A stretch of 64,000 bases of DNA from positions 94,757 through 158,756 of the forward strand of contig CAXTIU010000010.1 in assembly GCA_964244495.1 (NCBI GenBank). The letters are read 5' to 3'. Shown piece after piece: positions 8,321 to 16,251 of this stretch (its first letter is position 1; every line of letters begins with the position of its first letter). The notes beneath the pieces were generated by a model. That model was not told where the DNA came from and did not search any database. It saw only the letters and a program-made list of their open reading frames with translations. A program made the position numbers and the translations under genes. This DNA is from RH-AL1 sp964244495 (GTDB lineage Bacteria; Pseudomonadota; Alphaproteobacteria; Rhizobiales; Beijerinckiaceae).

Positions 8321-10401
8321 GCGCCGCCGCGGCGGCCGCCCTGCCCGAGCCGGAGCCTCGCCCGGAACCCGTCCAGCCGGGCCCCGCCCGCGTCGGGGTC
8401 GATCGCGCCGAGCACGCCGGCGCCCCCACCCACGCTCCCGGAGCGCGGAATGTCCCCGGCGATCCCGACGACGTCGAGGGGTTGCGCAGGGCGCTGGCCC
8501 GAGCCCGCGCCAAGATCGAGCGGCAGGCCCGCATCCTGCACGAAGCCGAGACCATCGCCGAGAAGGGCCTGAGCGACCTGCACCGGCGCGGGCGCCAATC
8601 CGCGTTCCTCGAGAGGGTGGCTTCGCTCTCCAACGGCAGCTCGTCGCGCGAGGAGGCGCTCTGGCTCGCGGCGGCCGAGATCTGCCTGCAGCTCGATTGG
8701 ACCTGCGCGCTGTCCTATATCGTCGCGGGAACGGGACCGCACGGGCCGATCCTGCGCGCCACGGAATGCCAGCATGCGCTCGTGCCGGGGCTCGACCGGT
8801 TCCTGCGGGATGCGGCGACATCGGGGGCGCCCAGCGCGACGACGCTGCCCGGCCGGGTCGCGGCGACGGGGTGGGCGGCCTGGGACGCGGACCTGGCCGC
8901 CGACCCCTTCTTCGTGCGCCAGGACTCGGCGCGGGCTTGCGGCATCATCAGCGGCGCGGCGTTCCCGGTGACGATCGGCGACCGCGTCATCGCCGTGATC
9001 GAGGTGTTCTCGCAGCGCCGCGTTCCCGAGGATGGCGAGATGATGGCGACGATGATCCAGGCCGGCTCCCACGTCGCCCGGGTGTTCGAGCGCGCGGCGA
9101 CCTCGGAGCGGCTGCTGCGCGACGCCACCCGGGACGCCCTTACCGGGCTCGTCAATCGCACCCGCATGGCGGCGCTGCTGGCGGAGGCGGACGCCTCCGG
9201 GGTGCCGCACCATGTCGCCTTCATCGACCTCGACCGCTTCAAGTGGGTCAACGACAGCCTCGGGCACGAGGCCGGCGACACGTTCCTCCGCGAGATCGCT
9301 CGGCGGTTCTCGCGGGCGTGCCGAACGTCGTGCTCGGGGACGCTCGCCCGGATGGGCGGCGACGAGTTCGTGGTGCTGATGGAGAGCGGCATCGACGAGG
9401 CCGAGGCCGAGCGTCGGGCCAGCGCCCTGCTCGCCTGCCTCGACGAGCCGGTCGAGGTCGCCGGGGTGGCGCTGCGCACCAGCGCCAGCATCGGCGTGGC
9501 GTCCTCGTTGCACGGGGCAGCCGCCGGAGGGGCCGGGCCGAGCGCCCTGCTGCGCGCCGCCGACGCGGCGATGTACCAGGCCAAGAGTTCGGGGCGCAAC
9601 CAGGTCCGCGTCTTCGACGGGGCGATGCGGACCCGGATCGGCGAGCGGCTCGCGGTCGAGCAGCGGCTCCGCGAAGCGCTCGCCGCCGGATCGCTCCGGC
9701 TGCACTACCAGCCGGTCGTCGACGGCGAGCGGCGGGTGCGCGGCTACGAGGCGCTGATCCGGATGGTCGGGCCCGGCGGCGCGCTGATCGCCCCAGACGC
9801 CTTCGTGGCGGTCGCGGAGGAAGTCGGGCTCATCGTGCCGATCGGGTCGTGGGTGATCGGCGAGGCGAGCGCGGCCTGCGTCCGCATCAACGCCGCGCGG
9901 GCGGCGCGGGGTGACGGTCCCGTGCGGGTCGCCGTCAACGTTTCCTCGCGGCAGATGCACCACCCGGGCCTGGTGGCGACGGTGGCGGCGGCGCTGGCCG
10001 CCTCCGGCTGCCCGCCGGAGCTGCTCAAGATCGAGATCACCGAATCCTCGGCGGTCGAGGATTATGAATCGACGGCGCATACCCTGAAGGCCCTGGCCAA
10101 GCTCGGGGTCGGGGCCCGGCTCGACGATTTCGGCACCGGGCATTCCTCGCTGGGACACCTCCACCGGCTGCCCTTCGAGGCGGTGAAGATCGACCGCAGC
10201 TTCGCCGCCGACATCGACGGCCATGGCCGGCAGATCGTCGAGGCGGTGGTGACGATGGCCCGCTCCTTCGGCATGAAGGTCATCGTCGAGGGGGTCGAGG
10301 ACGAGGCGACGCTGGAGCGCCTTCAGGCGCTCGGCTGCGACCTGTTCCAAGGGTACCTGTTCTCGAAGCCGACGGCGGAGGCGGACCTCTGGATCGGATG
10401 A
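8317..10401 (+). CDS. GAF-GGDEF-EAL cyclic-di-GMP turnover protein, H-NOX partner
   Basis: 694-residue soluble signalling enzyme. It has a Pro/Ala-rich N terminus (to about residue 45), a coiled segment (LRRALARARAKIERQARILH), a GAF-like domain at about 95-265, GGDEF (diguanylate cyclase) at about 270-430 and EAL (c-di-GMP phosphodiesterase) to the end. The GGDEF signature is intact at residues 347-351 (MGGDEFVVLM). The upstream RxxD inhibitory site is missing: the aligned residues read S-C-S-G. The EAL motif is intact at residues 478-480 (YEALIRM), with EITES, ARLDDFGTGHSSL and IVEGVE, so phosphodiesterase activity is expected. GTG start at 8317 overlaps the H-NOX stop by 4 bases. Known H-NOX partners of this type shift between synthesis and breakdown with the NO state. 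No membrane segment. Confidence 0.93.
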   Translation: MSAAAAAALPEPEPRPEPVQPGPARVGVDRAEHAGAPTHAPGARNVPGDPDDVEGLRRALARARAKIERQARILHEAETIAEKGLSDLHRRGRQSAFLERVASLSNGSSSREEALWLAAAEICLQLDWTCALSYIVAGTGPHGPILRATECQHALVPGLDRFLRDAATSGAPSATTLPGRVAATGWAAWDADLAADPFFVRQDSARACGIISGAAFPVTIGDRVIAVIEVFSQRRVPEDGEMMATMIQAGSHVARVFERAATSERLLRDATRDALTGLVNRTRMAALLAEADASGVPHHVAFIDLDRFKWVNDSLGHEAGDTFLREIARRFSRACRTSCSGTLARMGGDEFVVLMESGIDEAEAERRASALLACLDEPVEVAGVALRTSASIGVASSLHGAAAGGAGPSALLRAADAAMYQAKSSGRNQVRVFDGAMRTRIGERLAVEQRLREALAAGSLRLHYQPVVDGERRVRGYEALIRMVGPGGALIAPDAFVAVAEEVGLIVPIGSWVIGEASAACVRINAARAARGDGPVRVAVNVSSRQMHHPGLVATVAAALAASGCPPELLKIEITESSAVEDYESTAHTLKALAKLGVGARLDDFGTGHSSLGHLHRLPFEAVKIDRSFAADIDGHGRQIVEAVVTMARSFGMKVIVEGVEDEATLERLQALGCDLFQGYLFSKPTAEADLWIG

Positions 10402-10545
10402 GGGCCGCGAGCGTCGGGATAGCCGCGGCCGGCGGCGAACGTCTGGAAGGCGGCGATGGTCGCCGCCTGCGAAGTCGCCTCGGGAAGCGTCGTGTCGGGG
10501 CGCCTGACCTTCATGGCCAGCGGGCGTGGGACCGACTCGTGAACT

Positions 10546-10860
10546 TCACCGCTCCACCGCCGGCCAGCTCGCCCCGAGCGGCCCGCCGCCGGCGACGCGG
10601 TCGCCGGGCAGCGCGACGCCGAGCGCGGGGGCGGTGGGGGTGTTGTGGCTCCTGATCGCCCGGCGATCGCCGGTGACGCTCGGGCCACCGGGGCCGGCCG
10701 GCGTCAGCAACGCCGCCTCGCCGTTGCGCGTCGTCAGGCCGAGCGCCAGCGCGCCGGCGAGCAGGAGGAGGAGGGTGCGCGCGATCTGGCCCAGGCTCAG
10801 CGCGGGGCGCCGCTCGCGGTCGTCGGGCGTGGTGAGGGTGCTGAAGGTGGCGAGGCTCAT
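10546..10860 (-). CDS. Small putative membrane or exported protein, function unknown
   Basis: 104 residues, opposite in direction to its neighbours. The N terminus holds one hydrophobic helix (IARTLLLLLAGALALGLTT) after a short polar lead, followed by a Gly/Pro/Ala-rich tail. It may be anchored in the membrane or secreted. The ribosome-binding site is weak (GAGAGC). No family recognised. The segment 10,402-10,545 next to it holds nothing recognisable. Confidence 0.4.
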   Translation of the reverse strand: MSLATFSTLTTPDDRERRPALSLGQIARTLLLLLAGALALGLTTRNGEAALLTPAGPGGPSVTGDRRAIRSHNTPTAPALGVALPGDRVAGGGPLGASWPAVER

Positions 10861-11052
10861 CGGGCTCTCGTGCGGTGGATCGGTCGCGGGAGGGCGGCGG
10901 ATGCGTCCAAGCCTGACGGCAACACCTTTACGGACGGCTAAGCATGCCGGCGGGCGGCGCGCGGGCGTGACGGTTCGGCAACGTTCGCGCGTGAATGGCC
11001 TGCGCCTTGCTTACCTGGCGCGTTTCGGCGAGGATCGACGGGTAAGGGAGAG

Positions 11053-12597
11053 GTGAGTTTGTCCAAGGCGCCTTGCTTCGATGAGATGACGCTGGACGGC
11101 GGGGGAACGCGGGCGGCCTACGAGCGCATCGCCCGGTGGCTGGAGAACAAGCCGAAGGATTTCTTCGCCACGCGGCGCGACCACGCGGAGCTGATGTTCC
11201 GCCGCATCGGCATCACCTTCAACGTGTACGGCGACAAGGACGCGACCGAGCGCCTGATCCCCTTCGACATCATCCCCCGCGTGCTCCAGCGCAGCGAATG
11301 GACGCGGCTCGAGGCGGGGCTGGTGCAGCGGGTGAACGCGCTCAACCGCTTCCTGGCCGACGTCTACGGCGCGCAGGAGATCATCAGGGCCGGCGTCATC
11401 CCGGCGGAACTCGTCACCGGCAACCCGTGCTTCCGCCCCGAGATGGTCGGCAAGGTCGTGCCCCACGACATCTACGTCCACATCGCCGGCGTGGACGTGG
11501 TGCGCTGCGGGCTCGACGAGTTCTACGTGCTGGAGGACAACGTGCGCACGCCCTCGGGCGTCTCCTACATGCTGGAGAACCGCGAGGTGATGATGCGGGT
11601 CGCGCCCGACCTGTTCGCCGAGCACAGGGTGGCGCCGGTCGAGAACTACCCCGACGCGCTGCTCGCCGCGCTGCGCTCCGTGACCCCGACCGGCGCCGAC
11701 GCCGACCCGACCGTCGCGGTGCTGACGCCCGGCCCCTTCAACAGCGCCTATTACGAGCACTCCTTCCTGGCCGACAAGCTCGGCGTGGAACTCGTCGAGG
11801 GGCGCGACCTGATCGTCGATGACGACGTGGTCTACATGCGCACCACCGAGGGCTTGAGGCGGCTCGACGTGGTGTACCGGCGGATCGACGACGACTTCCT
11901 CGACCCCCTCGCCTTCAAGGCCGAAAGCGTGCTGGGCGTGCCCGGCATCATGCGCGCCTACCAGGCCGGCAACATCACCATCGCGAACGCGGTCGGCACC
12001 GGCATCGCCGACGACAAGGCGGTCTACACCTACATGCCCGAGATCGTCCGCTTCTACCTCGGCGAGGAGGCCAAGCTGAAGAACGTCGAGACGTGGCGCT
12101 GCCGCGAGCCCGACAGCCTGCGTTACGTGCTCGACCACCTCGGCGAACTCGTCGTCAAGGAGGTGAACGGGTCGGGCGGCTACGGCATGCTGGTGGGGCC
12201 GCACGCCACCGCCGCGCAGATCGACGAGTTCCGCGCCAAGCTGAAGGCCGATCCCAACAACTTCATCGCGCAGCCGACCCTGGCGCTGTCGACCTGCCCG
12301 ACCTACTTCGACAGCGGCGTCGCCTCCCGCCACGTCGACCTCCGCCCGTTCGTGCTCTCGGGGTCGAACGGCGTGCGCGTGGTGCCCGGCGGGCTCACCC
12401 GCGTGGCGCTCAAGGAAGGGTCGCTGGTCGTCAACTCGAGCCAGGGCGGGGGCACCAAGGACACCTGGATCGTCGACGACGCCGACGGCGCGGGGCCGGG
12501 CATGGCCTCCGACCTGCCGTTCGCCCACCCCGTCGACGGCAACGATGCGCCGGCGACCTCGTTCTCCGGCCAGCGCCAATCGCGGACGCAAGGGTAG
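11053..12597 (+). CDS. Circularly permuted ATP-grasp type 2 protein (DUF404/DUF407)
   Basis: 514-residue protein of the circularly permuted ATP-grasp family, related to glutathionylspermidine-synthase folds and predicted to form amide bonds in an uncharacterised small-peptide pathway. Visible family segments are RRIGITFNVYGDKDATERLI, PFDIIPR, VLEDNVRTPSGVSYMLENRE, VNGSGGYGMLVGP (nucleotide-binding Gly loop) and HVDLRPFV near the C terminus. Full family length. Start: GTG at 11053 after an AGGGAGAG sequence. The alpha-E gene follows after 3 bases, and this pairing is conserved across many bacteria, so the two are taken as one operon. Confidence 0.9.
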   Translation: MSLSKAPCFDEMTLDGGGTRAAYERIARWLENKPKDFFATRRDHAELMFRRIGITFNVYGDKDATERLIPFDIIPRVLQRSEWTRLEAGLVQRVNALNRFLADVYGAQEIIRAGVIPAELVTGNPCFRPEMVGKVVPHDIYVHIAGVDVVRCGLDEFYVLEDNVRTPSGVSYMLENREVMMRVAPDLFAEHRVAPVENYPDALLAALRSVTPTGADADPTVAVLTPGPFNSAYYEHSFLADKLGVELVEGRDLIVDDDVVYMRTTEGLRRLDVVYRRIDDDFLDPLAFKAESVLGVPGIMRAYQAGNITIANAVGTGIADDKAVYTYMPEIVRFYLGEEAKLKNVETWRCREPDSLRYVLDHLGELVVKEVNGSGGYGMLVGPHATAAQIDEFRAKLKADPNNFIAQPTLALSTCPTYFDSGVASRHVDLRPFVLSGSNGVRVVPGGLTRVALKEGSLVVNSSQGGGTKDTWIVDDADGAGPGMASDLPFAHPVDGNDAPATSFSGQRQSRTQG

Positions 12598-12600
12598 CCT

Positions 12601-13584
12601 ATGCTGGCACGCACCGCCGACGCCATCTTCTGGGTCTCGCGCTACGTGGAGCGGGCCGACTTCCTCGCGCGCATCATCCAGGCGACGCAGCGCCTCGCTG
12701 GGTTGCCCGCCGTCTACAACCAGGCCGCCGGCCGGGGCGAGGGCACCGAGTGGGACAGCGTGCTCGAAGCCTCGGGCGCGGCGGACGCCTTCCGGCAGAC
12801 CAGGGCCGTGGTGAACGAGTCCAACGTCGTCGAATTCCTCGCCTTCTCGATGGACAACCCGTCGTCGATCCGCAACTGCATCGCCAACGCGCGGTCCAAC
12901 GCCCGCTCCATCCGCGTGGCGCTGACGACCGAGATGTGGGAGGCGATCAACGGCGCCTGGTTCGAGCTGGTCAAGTTCGAGCAGATGCACGCCGGCCGCG
13001 ATTCGCTCGCGCGCGAGGACCTCACCCGCTTCCTCGACTTCGTCAAGAAAACCTCGCTCGACTTCGACGGCTGCGCCTACCGCACCATGCTGCGCAACGA
13101 CGCCTACTGGTTCTCGCGGCTCGGCGTCTACATCGAGCGCGCCGACAACACCGCCCGCATCCTCGACGTGAAATACAACGTGCTGCTGCCGGAGTCCGAG
13201 GTGGTGGGCGGCTCGCTCGACTACTTCCAGTGGACGGCGATCCTGCGCGCGGTGTCGGCCAACACCGCCTACCACTGGGTGTACAAGCAGTCCGTCAAGC
13301 CGTGGCTGGTCGCCGACCTGCTGATCCTCAAGCCGGACATGCCGCGCTCGCTGATCGCCTGCTACGACAACATCGTCACCTTCCTCGACTACATCGGCCG
13401 CGCCTACGGCCGCCAGGGCCCGGCGCAGCGCCAGGCCCGCGAGATCTACGAGCGGCTGTCGAAGGCGACCACTCGGGAAATCTTCCAGTCCGGGCTGCAC
13501 GAGTTCATCACCGGCTTCGTCGAGCAGAACGGGCGGCTCGGCGAGGCGATCGGGGTGCAGTACCTGGCGATGCTGGCGGCGTGA
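12601..13584 (+). CDS. Alpha-E domain protein (DUF403)
   Basis: 327 residues, all-helical alpha-E family. The family start MLARTADAIFWVSRYVERAD is present, then SNARSIRVALTTEMWEAIN, YWFSRLGVYIERADNTARIL and ARGRQ-like helices. Alpha-E proteins almost always accompany circularly permuted ATP-grasp proteins and transglutaminase-like proteases in a predicted peptide-modification system; the biochemical role is unproven. It starts 3 bases after the ATP-grasp stop codon, which points to translational coupling. No transglutaminase gene follows here; a DUF427 gene does. Confidence 0.92.
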   Translation: MLARTADAIFWVSRYVERADFLARIIQATQRLAGLPAVYNQAAGRGEGTEWDSVLEASGAADAFRQTRAVVNESNVVEFLAFSMDNPSSIRNCIANARSNARSIRVALTTEMWEAINGAWFELVKFEQMHAGRDSLAREDLTRFLDFVKKTSLDFDGCAYRTMLRNDAYWFSRLGVYIERADNTARILDVKYNVLLPESEVVGGSLDYFQWTAILRAVSANTAYHWVYKQSVKPWLVADLLILKPDMPRSLIACYDNIVTFLDYIGRAYGRQGPAQRQAREIYERLSKATTREIFQSGLHEFITGFVEQNGRLGEAIGVQYLAMLAA

Positions 13585-13643
13585 GCCTGTCGGGCACGCC
13601 GCGAGCCGCGCGGCGGGTAACGCTTGAACCTGGAAGGATGCCC

Positions 13644-13982
13644 ATGGCCCACCTCGCGATCACCCCCCACGCCGGCCCGGTCAGGATCGTCTGGCGCGGC
13701 CACGTCGTGGCGTCATCCGACCACGCGCTCGACCTCGTCGAGGGCGGCGGCCGGCCCGTGCTCTACGTGCCGCGCGCCGACGCCGACATGGCCTACTTCA
13801 CCAGGACGGCGCGCACCACGCGCTGCCCGTGGAAGGGCGAGGCCGGCTACTTCACCCTGCACCACGGCGACGAGCGGGCGGACAACGCGGTGTGGACCTA
13901 CGAGCAGCCGATCGCCGGCGCGATGGCCATCAAGGAGCACCTCGCCTTCTACCCGGACCAGGTGACGATCGAAGAAACGTGA
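13644..13982 (+). CDS. DUF427 domain protein
   Basis: 112 residues, a single small DUF427 beta-domain of unknown function. Visible features are VRIVWRGHVVASSDHALDLV, RPVLYVPRADADMAYF and the pattern CPWKGEAGYFTL with DNAVWTYEQP, which are the conserved blocks of the family. ATG at 13644 is preferred over the ATG two codons earlier because GGAAGG then sits 6 bases upstream. The gene lies 59 bases after the alpha-E gene on the same strand and may be cotranscribed. Confidence 0.88.
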   Translation: MAHLAITPHAGPVRIVWRGHVVASSDHALDLVEGGGRPVLYVPRADADMAYFTRTARTTRCPWKGEAGYFTLHHGDERADNAVWTYEQPIAGAMAIKEHLAFYPDQVTIEET

Positions 13983-14178
13983 TCCGTCCGCACCCATGGT
14001 CGCCGGCGCGGCGGCGGACGGTGACAACGGCCCCGTCCTCGCGAGCGGTGCGGCTCGGGAGCCGTGGGACACCCCCGGTGGAGGCCGTCGCCGGTCACCG
14101 ATCGTTTACCGTGAATGTAATGAACGTATAAACCAAGACGGAAGACGCTCGTACGCCCGCGTCCTCTTTCCCTCGAGC

Positions 14179-14184
14179 TATAAT
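14179..14184 (+). promoter_or_regulatory. Candidate -10 element TATAAT
   Basis: A perfect TATAAT stands in the AT-richer part of the 261-base gap before the transpeptidase gene at 14,244, about 60 bases upstream of its ATG. No good -35 is seen at 17 bases spacing, so this is a suggestion only. The rest of the gap holds no other recognisable element. Confidence 0.3.
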
Positions 14185-14243
14185 CGTCGTTAAAAATTAG
14201 GCTTTACGGTCTTCCGCATCGTTCGAGTGCGTGGAGTCCCGGT

Positions 14244-15287
14244 ATGTCGGCCCGAGTTGTTTGCTGCCTGTCGCTGATCGGTCTCACGGCGGGGCCGCTC
14301 GCCCTTCCACCGGGCTCGGCCTCGGCCGATACCATCGTCATTCCCGGCATCACCACCGTGGACCGGACGCACCCGCGGGCGGGCTATCGCCAGGCGGCTT
14401 TCCCGCCGCCGCAGTACGACTTGCTCCGCCGGCGCGTTCCGTTGGCGCTCAAGGCGCGTCCCACCTACCGGCAGGCCGACACGAACTTCCCGCCGCCGGG
14501 CGGCCGGTTCGGCGGCGGGTTCTTGGAATACGTGCTGACCGGCGGCCGGCCCGAGCCGGTGTCGCCCGATTCGGACCCATCATCGGAGCCCGTGTCCCCG
14601 TCGCCCCTGGCGAACTTCTTCTCGCCCGGTCCCTACGCCGCGCCGAACCCCGGTCCGCTCAGCGCGATCCGCTCCAACCTGCCGGTCGGCGGGCTGCCGC
14701 CGGCGCTGCCGGCCTACGGCGTCGAGCCGCAGGCGACCGCCGCTCCACAAGCCTACGCCGCACCCCCGCCGCCGGTGATCTACGCCGATCCCGTCGCCCT
14801 CGCCGCGCCGCGCGGCGACGTGCGGCCGGGCGACCGGCCGCTCGACCCGTCCTTCGAGCGCCAGGAGGTCGCCTACGCCGGCGACGAGCGGCCGGGCACG
14901 ATCATCATCGACACGCCGGGCAAGCACCTGTTCCTCGTGCGGCCGGGCGGCCGGGCGCTGCGCTACGGGATCGGCGTCGGCCGTCCCGGCTTCGAGTGGG
15001 CCGGCGTGAAGCGCATCTCGCGCAAGGCGGAATGGCCGGGCTGGACGCCGCCGTCCGAGATGCTGAAGCGCCGCCCCGATCTGCCGCGCCACATGGCGGG
15101 CGGCGAGGCCAACCCGCTCGGCGCCCGCGCGCTCTACCTCGGCTCGTCGATGTACCGCATCCACGGCACCAACGAGCCGGGGACCATCGGCACCAACGTG
15201 TCGTCGGGGTGCATCCGCATGATGAACGCCGACGTCATCGATCTTTACGGCCGCGTCGGCGTGGGCACGCGCGTGGTGGTGCTGTGA
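14244..15287 (+). CDS. L,D-transpeptidase (YkuD/ErfK family) with long Pro-rich linker
   Basis: 347-residue exported enzyme. A signal peptide (MSARVVCCLSLIGLTAGPLA, cleaved near SASA) is followed by about 180 residues of Pro/Ala/Tyr-rich linker and a C-terminal YkuD domain from about residue 210. The catalytic signature is complete: MYRIHGTNEPGTIG then SSGCIRMMNADVIDLYGRVG, with catalytic Cys, and the substrate-side segment SRKAEWPGWTPPSEMLKRRP. The catalytic domain is near-identical in design to that of the 554-1180 gene but the linker is much longer, suited to reaching across the periplasm to the wall. Transcribed alone; a DUF2076 gene converges on it 28 bases away. Confidence 0.92.
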   Translation: MSARVVCCLSLIGLTAGPLALPPGSASADTIVIPGITTVDRTHPRAGYRQAAFPPPQYDLLRRRVPLALKARPTYRQADTNFPPPGGRFGGGFLEYVLTGGRPEPVSPDSDPSSEPVSPSPLANFFSPGPYAAPNPGPLSAIRSNLPVGGLPPALPAYGVEPQATAAPQAYAAPPPPVIYADPVALAAPRGDVRPGDRPLDPSFERQEVAYAGDERPGTIIIDTPGKHLFLVRPGGRALRYGIGVGRPGFEWAGVKRISRKAEWPGWTPPSEMLKRRPDLPRHMAGGEANPLGARALYLGSSMYRIHGTNEPGTIGTNVSSGCIRMMNADVIDLYGRVGVGTRVVVL

Positions 15288-15315
15288 CCGGCCGAACCCG
15301 TCGGACGGCGGAGCC

Positions 15316-16065
15316 TCACGTGTCGTAGCTCTGGTCGTCGGACGCGTCCTGGGCGGCGTCCTGGTCCTGGTCGGCGTCCTGCTGGTAGTCGGCGTTCGTG
15401 GCACCGCCGTCCCCCTGGTCACCGTAATAGTTGTTCACGACCGTATCGCCGCCACCCATGCCTCCGCCCATGCCACCCATGCCCGAGGCGATGCCGAGCG
15501 CATCGTTGTGGCCCCCGAAGAGGCCCCTCATCGAGTCGGCGAGCAACACGCCGCCGGCGACGCCGGCCGCCGCGCCGAGCGCCCCGTGCAGGAAGCCACC
15601 CCCGCCGCCCGCCTGCGGCGCCGGCTGACCACCCCACGGGCCGCCCTGCTGCTGCGGCGCGAAGCCGCCCTGCTGGGCGGGATAGCCGCCGCCCTGAGGG
15701 TACCCGCCGCCCTGGGGAAATCCCCCTTGCGCGCCGCCCTGGTTCCAGACGGGGGGACGCGGGGCGGACGCCTGGCTTGACTGGCCGCCGCCGAACAAGC
15801 CCGACAGGAACCCGCCGCTCGGCTGCGCCGGCGCGCGCTGCTGGAGGCTCTGGTTCTCCTGCTCGAGCTGCTGGAGGCGCTGGTTCGCCGCCTGCAGCGC
15901 CTGATCCTGCACGATCACCGTCTGCGACAGGAGGTAGGCCGCGTAGGGCTGCTGGCGCAGGTTGTCGGTGATCAGCTGCTCGGCCTCGCGGTCGCGCGGA
16001 TTGTTGGCGTTGGGCCGCATCCGGTCGAACAATCCCTGCAGGAGCTGGCGCTCTTCGGGTGACAT
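15316..16065 (-). CDS. DUF2076 domain protein
   Basis: 249 residues. The start MSPEERQLLQGLFDRMRPNA matches the DUF2076 N-terminal helix pair. A Gln-rich coiled coil follows (LQQLEQENQSLQQR), then Gly/Gln/Pro repeats (PQGGGYPQGGGYP), a hydrophobic glycine zipper-like stretch (LGAAAGVAGGVLLADSM), VVNNYYGD and an Asp/Gln-rich acidic tail (DADQDQDAAQDASDD). Layout and length are typical of the family, which is of unknown function and thought to be envelope-associated. ATG at 16065 is the family start; the open frame continues upstream on the opposite strand of hisS but that is a shadow. Confidence 0.88.
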   Translation of the reverse strand: MSPEERQLLQGLFDRMRPNANNPRDREAEQLITDNLRQQPYAAYLLSQTVIVQDQALQAANQRLQQLEQENQSLQQRAPAQPSGGFLSGLFGGGQSSQASAPRPPVWNQGGAQGGFPQGGGYPQGGGYPAQQGGFAPQQQGGPWGGQPAPQAGGGGGFLHGALGAAAGVAGGVLLADSMRGLFGGHNDALGIASGMGGMGGGMGGGDTVVNNYYGDQGDGGATNADYQQDADQDQDAAQDASDDQSYDT

Positions 16066-16251
16066 GGTGTTCTCCAATCCTTGGCTTCCAACGGGGACAT
16101 TCGCGGGCTCGGCGCGCCGCGCGCACAATATGGGGCACCTGCCGCTGCGCCGAAAGGGCGCGGCGCGATGAGCCGGAGGGGGCGTCGGGACGAGCCCGAC
16201 CTTGCCCCTCCCTTCTGCCCCCCGTAAGGACAATCCTTCGACGAAGGGCGG

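Noticed and set aside
11011..13500. An 829-codon open frame antisense to the ATP-grasp and alpha-E genes
   Set aside because: Both sense genes have clear family matches; the antisense frame shows no domain and is a codon-usage shadow.
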